Positions 25,907-34,200 of a stretch of DNA of 58,940 nt are shown in pieces. The notes under the pieces are model-generated. The model was not told where the DNA came from. It did no database searches and saw nothing but the letters and a program-made list of their open reading frames with translations. Source of the DNA: Lentzea aerocolonigenes. GTDB lineage: Bacteria; Actinomycetota; Actinomycetes; Mycobacteriales; Pseudonocardiaceae. The stretch covers positions 1 to 58,940 of the forward strand of contig NZ_JYJG01000117.1 of NCBI RefSeq assembly GCF_000955955.1, in the 5' to 3' direction. Position numbers and translations under genes: made by a program. Every line of letters starts with the position of its first letter. The first letter of the stretch is position 1.

Positions 25907-26116
25907 ATGCGCCCCGGGGTGGGGTGCATGCTCGTGGGCATGTCACGTTCGAGTAACGGTAAGGCGAGCAGACGGTTGCGGCTCTTCAAGCGCCGCGAGG
26001 ACGACCTGCTCGAGCGCAGCTTCCGCAGCTGCCCGGGATGCGATGCAGACGTCCACGTGTTCGCCGATGTCTGCCGCCACTGCGGTGGCACGCTGGAGAT
26101 CGCCCTCGCGGGCTGA
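25907..26116 (+). CDS. Small two-CxxC zinc-ribbon-like protein
   Basis: The 69-residue basic protein has a C-terminal pair of CxxC motifs, CPGC and CRHC, separated by 13 residues (FADV between them), the spacing of a zinc ribbon. The preceding segment RLRLFKRREDDLLERSFRS is helical and basic. AGGAG lies 6 bases before the ATG. It is followed back to back by the convergent DUF4190 gene with no gap. Probably a nucleic-acid or protein-binding mini-protein; no family assigned. Confidence 0.7.
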   Translation: MRPGVGCMLVGMSRSSNGKASRRLRLFKRREDDLLERSFRSCPGCDADVHVFADVCRHCGGTLEIALAG

Positions 26117-26500
26117 TCAGCGGTTCGCGTTCTCCAAGATCGCCGCACCGATGCCCAGCGAGTAGAGCAGCACCAAGAGCACGATGAAGCCGTAACCGAT
26201 GCACAGGGCGGCGATCGCCATTCCCTTGCCCGTCGCCTCGCCCCGCTTGATCTTCGACAGGGCGACGTGGCCCATCACGATCCCGACGATCCAGCCGACG
26301 CAGCACAGGATGCCCGCGATCGAGGCGATCATGGCGATCATGGCCGTCTGCGTGTCCAGCGGCTTGGGCGGGTAGCCGCCGTAGCCGTACTGCGGGCCGT
26401 AGGGCTGCTGGCCGTACTGAGGCTGGCCGTAGGGCTGTTGTCCGTACGGCTGTCCGTAGGGCTGGCCCTTCGGGTCCTGGTTGTACGGGTCGTACGTCAT
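26117..26500 (-). CDS. DUF4190 membrane protein with P/Y/Q/G-rich N-terminus
   Basis: A 127-residue protein. Residues 1-45 are a low-complexity repeat of QPYGQ-like units (proline, tyrosine, glycine, glutamine). It is followed by two transmembrane helices (MIAMIASIAGILCCVGWIVG and GYGFIVLLVLLYSLGIGAAI) with the loop GHVALSKIKRGEATGKGMA that marks DUF4190. M. tuberculosis Rv1233c has the same layout and chromosomal position. The ATG at 26500 follows TGGGGGGATCG, which resembles the leader shared by several island genes. Function unknown. Confidence 0.88.
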   Translation of the reverse strand: MTYDPYNQDPKGQPYGQPYGQQPYGQPQYGQQPYGPQYGYGGYPPKPLDTQTAMIAMIASIAGILCCVGWIVGIVMGHVALSKIKRGEATGKGMAIAALCIGYGFIVLLVLLYSLGIGAAILENANR

Positions 26501-26650
26501 CGATCCCCCCAATGTGCGAGTGCGCAGGGATCTTAGGGGGAGCTTTCCAATTCGCGCCGTGTGGGTGCGTGATTGCCGTCGTCCGGGATGCTGTCTCGGT
26601 ACAGGTGACGGGACTGTGTTGCGGAGAGCACACCCCGGTCGCAAACGGGC

Positions 26651-26678
26651 GTTAACCGGTCCATACTCGCCGGTAACC
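26651..26678. promoter_or_regulatory. Inverted repeat before the acyl-CoA dehydrogenase gene
   Basis: GTTAACCGG at 26651-26659 and CCGGTAACC at 26670-26678 form an imperfect inverted repeat centred 36 bases before the ATG. The half-site TTACCGG is shared with the palindrome before the CitE-type gene. Candidate TetR-type operator; inference. Confidence 0.35.
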
Positions 26679-26700
26679 AAAGCCTTGGAAGGGAAGTGCG

Positions 26701-27897
26701 ATGGCGCGCCTCGCCCAGACCGCGGGTCTCACGGACATCCAGGAAGAAATCCTCGCGACCGTTCGCACGTTCGTGGACAAGGAGATCATTCCGCACGCCC
26801 AGACGCTGGAGCACGGCGACACGTACCCCGCCGACATCGTCGAGGGCATGAAGGAGATGGGCCTCTTCGGCCTGACGATCCCGGAGGAGTACGGCGGCCT
26901 CGGCGAGTCCCTGCTGACCTACGCGCTCGTCGTCGAGCAGATCGCGCGCGGCTGGATGAGCGTCTCCGGCGTCATCAACACGCACTTCATCGTGGCGCAC
27001 ATGCTCAAGCAGCACGGCACGCCCGAGCAGAAGCAGAAGTACCTGCCGCGCATGGCCGCCGGCGAGGTGCGCGGCTCGTTCTCGATGTCGGAGCCCGAGC
27101 TCGGCTCCGACGTGGCGGCGATTCGCACGCGGGCTGTTCGCGGGGATTCCGGCTACACCATCAACGGCCAGAAGATGTGGCTGACGAACGGTGGCACGTC
27201 GAACCTGACCGCGGTTCTCGTGAAGACGGACGAGGGCGCCGAGAAGGCGCACCAGAACCTCACGACGTTCCTGGTGGAGAAGCCCGAGGGTTATGGCGAG
27301 GTCCTGCCGGGCCTCACGATTCCCGGCAAGATCGACAAGATGGGCTACAAGGGCGTCGACACCACCGAGATGGTGTTCGACGGCTTCGAGATCGCTCCTG
27401 AGCAGATCCTCGGCGGCGTGTCCGGTCAGGGCTTCCGCCACATGATGGACGGCGTCGAGGTGGGCCGCGTGAACGTGGCCGCCCGCGCGTGCGGCATCGC
27501 GATCCGCGCCTTCGAGCTCGCGATCGAGTACTCCCAGCAGCGCAGGACGTTCGGCAAGGCCATCGCGGAGCACCAGGCCATCGCCTTCAAGCTCGCCGAG
27601 ATGGCGACCAAGGTCGAGGCCGCGCACCTGATGATGGTGAACGCGGCTCGGCTGAAGGACTCGGGCCAGCGCAACGACGTCGAGGCCGGCATGGCCAAGC
27701 TCATCGCGTCCGAGTACTGCGCCGAGGTGACGCAGGAGTCGTTCCGCATCCACGGCGGCTACGGCTACTCCAAGGAGTACGAGATCGAGCGCCTGATGCG
27801 CGAGGCCCCGTTCCTGCTGATCGGCGAGGGCACCTCGGAGATCCAGAAGACGATCATCTCCCGCGGCCTGCTGCGCGACTACCAGTCCCGCGGCTAG
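26701..27897 (+). CDS. Acyl-CoA dehydrogenase
   Basis: A 398-residue FAD-dependent dehydrogenase introducing an alpha-beta double bond in acyl-CoA. Motifs: FGLTIPEEYGGLGES, the first family signature FSMSEPELGSDVA, YTINGQKMWLTNG, RRTFGKAIAEHQAIAFKLAEM, the second signature HGGYGYSKEYEIERLMRE and the C-terminal LLIGEGTSEIQKTII. The catalytic Glu sits in the IGEGTSE region expected for short/branched-chain members. GGAAGGGA precedes the ATG. With the CitE-type lyase it suggests branched-chain or dicarboxylate acyl-CoA catabolism. A strong terminator follows, marking the left border of the accessory island. Confidence 0.95.
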   Translation: MARLAQTAGLTDIQEEILATVRTFVDKEIIPHAQTLEHGDTYPADIVEGMKEMGLFGLTIPEEYGGLGESLLTYALVVEQIARGWMSVSGVINTHFIVAHMLKQHGTPEQKQKYLPRMAAGEVRGSFSMSEPELGSDVAAIRTRAVRGDSGYTINGQKMWLTNGGTSNLTAVLVKTDEGAEKAHQNLTTFLVEKPEGYGEVLPGLTIPGKIDKMGYKGVDTTEMVFDGFEIAPEQILGGVSGQGFRHMMDGVEVGRVNVAARACGIAIRAFELAIEYSQQRRTFGKAIAEHQAIAFKLAEMATKVEAAHLMMVNAARLKDSGQRNDVEAGMAKLIASEYCAEVTQESFRIHGGYGYSKEYEIERLMREAPFLLIGEGTSEIQKTIISRGLLRDYQSRG

Positions 27898-27906
27898 ACG
27901 TTCCTC

Positions 27907-27951
27907 CGTTAGGGGTCATTCTTTCACGAGAGTGGCCCCTAACGATTTTTT
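27907..27951 (+). terminator. Intrinsic terminator after the acyl-CoA dehydrogenase gene
   Basis: CGTTAGGGGTCA (27907-27918) pairs with TGGCCCCTAACG (27933-27944), one G-U pair, and is followed by TTTTTT (27946-27951). A classical stem plus U tract, 9 bases past the stop. Confidence 0.9.
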
Positions 27952-27977
27952 CGCGCAGGTCATAGGGTTCGCTCACT

Positions 27978-28799
27978 TTGAGCACAGATCTGACGCTGCC
28001 GAGACCTGTGTCGCCGCCGCACGTCGTCCGCCTGGAGCTGGACACGTTCTCCGTCGTCGACCGCTCTTCGCTGGCCACCTGGTTCGGGAACCTGTTCACC
28101 GACCTGCTCGCGCCCCTCTGCCCGGCCTCGGTCTCCGAGCTGGTGTCGGTGGCGCGCGACTACCAGCCGTCCGATACAACGCCTTGGGGCCCACCGGGTT
28201 ATGCCCGCCTGCTGCTCTCTTCGGGTGAGTTCACCCGTTCGTCGTGGTCGGCCGCACTTTCGGACCTGCCTTCGTTCTTACGCGTGCAACTCGTCCAGCT
28301 CGACTCCCAGGGCATGCCTCTGGTCGACGGCGGCTGGTGCGCGGAAGTGTTGCTGAAAGACGATCCGGCCTTCCCGCACCAGGTCGTCGTGGTGGCGTCG
28401 CGCTCGTTGTTCGGCGGCTGGATTTCGCATGCCGTGCAACAAGATTGGCTGTCGATGTTCCGCACCGGCGCCGACCTGGTCCGCGCCTCGGGCGGCTGGA
28501 TCACGCTGGATCGAGTCGGCGTTCGCACCGCGCACGAGGTGTCCGTGGGCGTCGGTCTCGACGAATCCCTTTTCATGGCAGCGGAACTGTCCCGTGGACC
28601 GCATTGGGCCACGCTGCTCGGTCCGCGTCAAGTCGCTGCTTTGGGTGGTGTGCAACAGGTCTGCTCGACCGCGCCGTGTTTCTCGGTGTCCGATCTGGGT
28701 GGTGGGCGGCTGCTGCTGCAGCTCACCGAGCATCTCGACGACGTACCCTCGGAGGCGGTGGAGGCGCTGGCGAAGTTCCTGGCGCCGGTGCTGCACTGA
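27978..28799 (+). CDS. Hypothetical protein, possible DUF3396-like immunity protein
   Basis: A 273-residue soluble protein with no signal peptide. The C-terminal third (GPHWATLLGPRQVAALGG, then ...LLLQLTEHLDDVPSEAVEAL) resembles the W-x-x-x-L...LGG segment I associate with type VI immunity (DUF3396) proteins, but the match is by eye and weak. The TTG start at 27978 has no clear ribosome site; a GTG at 28008 is an alternative. It opens a run of four small genes with 16-base, -4-base and 37-base spacings, upstream of the LamG/RHS cassettes. An immunity role is only an inference from context. Confidence 0.6.
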   Translation: MSTDLTLPRPVSPPHVVRLELDTFSVVDRSSLATWFGNLFTDLLAPLCPASVSELVSVARDYQPSDTTPWGPPGYARLLLSSGEFTRSSWSAALSDLPSFLRVQLVQLDSQGMPLVDGGWCAEVLLKDDPAFPHQVVVVASRSLFGGWISHAVQQDWLSMFRTGADLVRASGGWITLDRVGVRTAHEVSVGVGLDESLFMAAELSRGPHWATLLGPRQVAALGGVQQVCSTAPCFSVSDLGGGRLLLQLTEHLDDVPSEAVEALAKFLAPVLH

Positions 28800-28815
28800 T
28801 TTCTGGGGGATCGCA

Positions 28816-29310
28816 ATGCACGAGCTTCCGTGGCGTACCGGCCTGAGCTTCCAGCCGTGGACCTACGGTGCTGGTCATTCTCAGCTGAGGATGTTCGCCC
28901 GCACGGGCCCTGAATTCGCGGGTGTGATGCTCCTGTTCGAGGGCACCAAGCTGATCAAACTGGCTCAGTCCTCGGGGTCCAGCAGGGTGCTGGACGACGG
29001 CCGCCTGATCATGTCCACGTACTACAAGAAGCACCTCGCAGGCCTTCCGGCGCCAGTGCGACAGCCCCCGCGTGAGCTGGACGGCGCCGAAGTGGTCCAG
29101 TTCGCCCTGGTCGGACCAGCGCAGCGGCGGAGGGGAAACTCGCCTGCGACCGCGTTCGCGGTGACGGGTTCTGGCCAGAGCACGCGTCTTCTGCAGTGCG
29201 ACGACGACTGGAACGTCCTCGCTTCGTCGACGCACGCGGGCGTTTTCAAGGCGATGCGGCAGGCGGCGACCGAGTTCGAGGCGCTCGAGTTCCTGGACGT
29301 GACACGATGA
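28816..29310 (+). CDS. Hypothetical protein
   Basis: A 164-residue soluble protein opening MHELPWRTGLSFQPWTYG, with strands LRMFARTGPEFAGVMLLFEG and VVQFALVG and a terminal helix (AMRQAATEFEALEFLD). The pattern is a small alpha/beta protein; no family recognised. The start follows CTGGGGGA at 28803-28810, the same leader as the LamG and RHS genes, suggesting co-regulation with them. It overlaps the next gene by four bases. Confidence 0.65.
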   Translation: MHELPWRTGLSFQPWTYGAGHSQLRMFARTGPEFAGVMLLFEGTKLIKLAQSSGSSRVLDDGRLIMSTYYKKHLAGLPAPVRQPPRELDGAEVVQFALVGPAQRRRGNSPATAFAVTGSGQSTRLLQCDDDWNVLASSTHAGVFKAMRQAATEFEALEFLDVTR

Positions 29311-29603
29311 CCGGCTTCCGCGACGCGGTGCACCACCTGGCCATGCCCGCCTCACAGCAGGTCGAGTACCTGCGGTCGATCGGCACGGCCCCGTCCGCCG
29401 ACGAGCTCGCCCTGGAGTTCGACGACGTGAAGCACCTCTGCCCGGACGACCCCGCCGCCATGACGCTGAGCGAACGCATCGACGCGTTGCTCGAGGCCAT
29501 GAGCGGCCCAGGGCCGGTGTGGCACACCGACTCCCTGGCCACCTCCGCGCAGTGGGCCGAAGTCCGGACCCTCGCCGCCGACCTGCTGCACCTGCTGGGC
29601 TGA
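29307..29603 (+). CDS. Small helical hypothetical protein
   Basis: A 98-residue acidic, mostly helical protein (PASQQVEYLRSIG, LALEFDDVKHLCP, LSERIDALLEAM, WAEVRTLAADLLHLLG). Translationally coupled to the previous gene by an ATGA overlap. Size, acidity and position fit an orphan immunity or chaperone protein, but no family is recognised. Confidence 0.65.
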   Translation: MTGFRDAVHHLAMPASQQVEYLRSIGTAPSADELALEFDDVKHLCPDDPAAMTLSERIDALLEAMSGPGPVWHTDSLATSAQWAEVRTLAADLLHLLG

Positions 29604-29640
29604 CAGGCGGGATCCCGCCGGCCCTGGCACTCTGTCCTCG

Positions 29641-30240
29641 GTGAGGCCTTCCCCCAAAACCGACGTGCTCGTCGCCGTGGACACCGCCCTGCGCTCAACG
29701 GGCTTCGTCCGCCGCGGCCACGTCTGGCTCCAGGACCGCGGTGACGGCGTGTCCGGGTGGCTGGGGTTCGGCATCGCGGGCTGCCTCGAGGTCACCCCGC
29801 TGGTCGGCGTCTGCTTCCGCCGCTACGACGAGGTGTGCCGCACGCTCGGCATCACGGCGACCACGCCGCTCGTCTCGGCCCCGCTCGGCCACCTGATGGG
29901 CGACAAACCGGTGTGGCACTGGACGTTCGAGCCCGGCGGCGACCACACGCCGGTGGCCGAGGCGCTGGTCGGTGCGTTCCTCAAGCACGGCAAGCCGTAC
30001 ATCGACAAGTACGCGAAGTGGGACACCCTGGCGCGCGAACTCGTCGCGAAGCCCGAGTCGTTGCTGGACTTCGAGCGGGCGCGCAAGCTGTCGATCGTCC
30101 ACGTGCTCAACGGCAACGCGGGCGCGGCCGGCGAGGTGCTGAAGAAGGAACGCGAGCGGGTGGCCGACAAGACGGACGTCTACGCACGGTCGTACCGCGC
30201 CTTCGCGCACCGATTTTCTCTTGTGTTCCCGGTCAGGTGA
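29641..30240 (+). CDS. Hypothetical protein with DUF4304-like opening
   Basis: A 199-residue soluble protein. The first 40 residues (VAVDTALRSTGFVRRGHVWLQDRG) resemble the GF-x-x-x-G-x-x-W segment of DUF4304, a family found beside toxin genes. The rest (WHWTFEPGGDHTPVAEALVGAFLK) is alpha/beta, with a charged C-terminal helix. GTG start at 29641. It sits 39 bases before the single-LamG gene. Assignment to DUF4304 is tentative. Confidence 0.55.
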   Translation: MRPSPKTDVLVAVDTALRSTGFVRRGHVWLQDRGDGVSGWLGFGIAGCLEVTPLVGVCFRRYDEVCRTLGITATTPLVSAPLGHLMGDKPVWHWTFEPGGDHTPVAEALVGAFLKHGKPYIDKYAKWDTLARELVAKPESLLDFERARKLSIVHVLNGNAGAAGEVLKKERERVADKTDVYARSYRAFAHRFSLVFPVR

Positions 30241-30279
30241 CTTAGAGTTCGGCCTGACCGCTCTACCTGGGGGATTCTG

Positions 30280-31008
30280 ATGCGAGTACTTCTGGCGATG
30301 ACCGCTGCCGTCATGTCGCTGTGCCTGACGGCAGGCGCCGTCCAGGCCGACGCGCCGCTGGCGAGCCACTGGCGGCTCGACGAGGCGTCCGGCGCCACCA
30401 CCGTCGACGCGGTGACCGGTGCGTCCGGCACGTTGTCGGGCAACGTCGCGTTCGGGCCGGGCAAGTCCGGCAGCGGCCTCGTGTTCGGCGGTGGCACGGT
30501 GTCCGCGCCGCTCGCGGTCGACACCAGCCGCAGCTTCACCGTGTCGGCCTGGGTGAACCTGGCGGCGAACTGCCCCGAGCGCAAGTGCAAGCTGGCCGCG
30601 GTGAGTGGCGACGGCGAGCACAGCAGTCGCTTCTCGCTCGGCTTCGTGAGGGACCGGCAGAGCCTGGGCAACTGGATCTTCGAGGTTGCCGAGGCGGACA
30701 CGGACGTGGCCCCGATCACGAAGTCCGCGGTCGCCGCCGTACCCGCGGAGTTCGGTGTGTGGACGCACGTGGTCGGTGTCTACGACGCGGAGCTCGGTGA
30801 GACCTTCCTGTACGACACGGGCGGCCTCGTCGGGTCGGGCACGGTCAACACGCCGTGGCAGGGCACGGGCGGGTTCACGATCGGTGCGGCGCGCAAAGCG
30901 GGTGCCACGACCGGGTTCTGGCCGGGCGGGGTCGACGAGGTGCGCTTCTACGGGCGTGCGCTGACGATGGACGAGGTGTTCGAGCTCTACCTCAGCGAGC
31001 GAGGCTAA
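30280..31008 (+). CDS. Secreted single-LamG-domain protein
   Basis: A 242-residue exported protein with a signal peptide (residues 1-23, cut after VQA) followed by one concanavalin-like LamG domain: SHWRLDEASGATTVDAV, SFTVSAWVNL, VWTHVVGVYD and PGGVDEVRFYGRALT. Its closest relative in the window is LamG module 4 of the two giant proteins, including the cysteine pair (CPERKC here, CTAICK and CSAKCK there) and the LGFVRDR...LGNW segment. It begins after CTGGGGGA (30267-30274), the leader common to the cassette genes. Probably binds glycan or the giant partner; a free copy of one module. Confidence 0.85.
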   Translation: MRVLLAMTAAVMSLCLTAGAVQADAPLASHWRLDEASGATTVDAVTGASGTLSGNVAFGPGKSGSGLVFGGGTVSAPLAVDTSRSFTVSAWVNLAANCPERKCKLAAVSGDGEHSSRFSLGFVRDRQSLGNWIFEVAEADTDVAPITKSAVAAVPAEFGVWTHVVGVYDAELGETFLYDTGGLVGSGTVNTPWQGTGGFTIGAARKAGATTGFWPGGVDEVRFYGRALTMDEVFELYLSERG

Positions 31009-31100
31009 ACACTCGAACACACGTTCGAGCTTGAGGGGTCCGCTGGTGTCAAATGACCAGCGCGTGTCCGGAATGTCCGAACTCACATTTCGCTCACGCG

Positions 31101-31130
31101 TGACCACCGTCACCCGTTCAGCCTATGGGT
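31101..31130 (+). promoter_or_regulatory. Candidate promoter of cassette 1
   Basis: TGACCA at 31101-31106 and TATGGG at 31124-31129 are 17 bases apart, ending ~90 bases before the TTG start. The block GTCACCCGTTC between them is retained at the same position before cassette 2, where the surrounding leader has diverged, supporting function. Confidence 0.5.
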
Positions 31131-31219
31131 AAAGGTGGCTTTGCCTGCCTACAGTCCCGCTGACGCTTTCGAGTCCGTGTGTTGTCGGGGGGCATGCGCC
31201 GGACTACTGGGGGATCCAC

Positions 31220-34200
31220 TTGTCAACCCGCCGCCCTGCGGCGGCGCAGTCACGCCTGCGCACGCCCAGAAACATCGCTGCTGCCCTGTTGTCGTTCGCG
31301 TTGGCAGCCACCGCGGTGGTTGTCACCGCGAGTGCGCCTCCTGAGCCGGGGGCGCCGCAGGCCATCGCCGAGGCTCCCGACACCGGTCAGGCCATTGCCG
31401 CCGCGCGTCGGCAGGGCACTGAGGTCGAGGCGGTGAGCATGCGGACCGCGACCCGCGAGGTGTTCGCGCTGCCCGATGGCAAGCTGCAGGCACGTCTTTC
31501 CGCTGCGCCGCAACGAGTGCACAAGAACGGCAAGTGGCAGAAGATCGATGCTGGGCTGGCCGGCGATGGCGGGCGTGTTGCTCCCAAGGCGACTGACGCG
31601 GGTGTTTCGTTCTCCGGCGGTGGTGAGTCCGAGGCGTTGGTGCGGCTGGTGAAGGACGGCAAGTCCTTCGAGCTGAGCTGGCCGGGGAAGCTGCCGGCGC
31701 CGCGTCTGGACGGTTCGACCGCTGTCTACGAAGAGGTGCTGCAGGGTGTCGACCTGCGGATGACTGCCGAGAACGACGGCTACAAGTTCGTTCTCGTGGT
31801 GAAGTCGCGTGAGGCTGCCGCGAGCGTGGCCGCGGTGAAGCTGGGGCTCAAGACCGAGGGGCTCGAGGTGAAGCCCGGCGCGGACGGCGCGTTCAGCCTC
31901 GTCGACGCCGAGGGCAAGGCGTTGTTCGAGGTGCCGCAGTCGTTGATGTGGGACTCGAAGAAGCAGGTGGAGGACGAGGCTCCACGCACTGACTTGGTGA
32001 CGGTTGGTGTGCAGCACTCGGAGGGCGCGCTGACTCTGGTGCCCGATCAGAAGCTGCTCAACGACCCCGCAACTGTCTACCCGGTCTTCGTCGACCCGAA
32101 CGGCCGTGTGGTGAACCACGGCGGTGCGTGGACGACGGTGTACGACAACGGCAGCGATGCGATGCGGAACGGGACGCACTGGAGCGGCGCGAACAGCGAG
32201 GCCGAGACCAGGTGGTGGGTGGTCGTCAACCCGACCGCGCGTTCCGGTCGTGCGCCTGAGACGTCGCCGACGTTGCTCACGCGGTCGTACTTCCAGTTCG
32301 ACACCAGCTTCCTGAACGGCACCACCATTTTCGGTGCTCGCATGGACGCCACCGTCGTGCACGCTTCTACCGCCTGTGGCGAGAACCGTTGGCACGACCT
32401 GCACGTCGCCGGCTGGGACATCGGTCCGGGGACGAACTGGAACAACCAGCCGCCGGACCACGGCGTGCTCGCCTCGGCGAACGTGCCGACGGTGCAGGGC
32501 AACTGCTCCGGCCACCAGTCGTTCTCCTTCACCAGCCCGAGCTTCAAGGACTTCCTCGACACCACCGGCAACTCGACGTACGGCATCTGGCCGGGCTCGA
32601 CCGGGGAGGACTACTGGCGCAAGTTCGACCCCGGTGCCATGAAGCTGGTCGTGGACTACAACTCCACGCCGTCCACCCCGTGGGACCCCAGCACGCAGCC
32701 CGACCCGGTGGCCTGCACGCACTGCGAGGGCATGCCGTGGGTCGCGGACTCCTCGATCCGTCTCAAGGCGGGAATGGGCGACCCGGACGGCGAGCAGATC
32801 CAGGCCATCTGGCACGTGTACGACGACGTGGTCCCCGGTGACCCGGCCAAGCAGAACAAGCGCGAGATCTGGGGCGGTGTGGTCGGTTCCAACTCGTGGA
32901 CCACGCAGGACGTGCCGCTCGACAAGGTCGAGGAAGGCCGCTTGGTCACCTGGTTCGTCGCGGCGCACGACGGCCGCGCGACCGGTCCCTTCAAACAGGG
33001 CCCGAAGCAGTTCCGCATCGACCGCACGGCTCCCGTGAACAAGCCGGACGTCACCAGCTTGCAGTACCCGGAGGACAACCGCTGGCACGGCGGGCCTTCC
33101 GTCAAGGGCACCTTCACCTTCAAGGCCAACGATCCCGACGTCGACTGGTTCGACTACGGCTGGAAGGACGGCGAGTGGACTCCCATCGCGGCCGACCGGC
33201 TCGGCGGCTCGATCACCGTTTCGACGCCCCCGCCCGGTGATGGTCCGCGCGACCTGTTCGTGCGGTCGAGGGACCGCGCGGGCAACGCCGGCCCGACTCG
33301 CGTCTACCACATCTACGTCCGTCCCGGCAGCGGTCCGATCGCGCAGTACTCGCTGGACGGCAACGCGAACGACAGCGCGTACCTCGGCGACCGGCACGGC
33401 ACCACGCACGGCACGACGAGCTTCACCAGCGGCGCCTTGGGTTCCGCGTTGTCCGTGGACGGCATGGGAGGCCATGTCACCGCACCGAGTTCGGTGCGCA
33501 CTGATGCAAGTTTCAGCGTCTCGGCGTGGGTGAAGCTCGACAGCCTCGACACCTACTGGCGCAGCGCGGTGTCGCAGGACGGCAACTCGATCTGCGCGTT
33601 CTGCCTGCAGTACCAGGCGGACCAGCGGCGCTGGTACTTCGTGATGCCGCAACAGGACTCGATGAGCCCGACCCACTGGGCGTTCGTCAAGTCGCTGGAG
33701 GAACCGACGCAGGGTGCGTGGACGCACCTCACAGGTGTGTTCGACAGCGAGACCAGGGACGTCAAGCTCTACGTCAACGGCGTGCTGCAAGGCGTCGTCA
33801 AGGCCACCTCGCCCTGGAACGCCACGGGTGATCTGCGCATCGGCCAGGCCAAGGCCAGCGGCAACTTCGGCAGCAGCTGGCTCGGCGGCCTCGACGAGGT
33901 GCGCCTGTACGACCGCGCGCTGACCGACGCCGAGGTGGTCGGGGAGGTCCGGCGCGACAACGTCCAGGTTGGACACTGGCGGTTCGAGGAGGACCTCGCG
34001 ACCGTCGCCCGCAACTCCGTGACGACCGGTGAGTCCGCGACGCTGTCCGGTGGTGTCTCGTTTTTCGAGCAGCGCCCGCAGCCGAAGAACAACGCGGTGC
34101 GCTTCGACGGCACCGGCCAGATCCGCACGACGGGTCCGGTGGTGCGCACGGACAAGAGCTTCACCGTCTCGGCACTGGTGACGCTCGCCGACGTGACCGG

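Noticed and set aside
31179..31436. Possible upstream open frame (ATGCGC after GTCGGGGG) before the LamG giants
   Set aside because: In copy 1 it runs 85 codons out of frame into the giant, in copy 2 it stops after nine codons, and the G-run is too close to the ATG to be a ribosome site.
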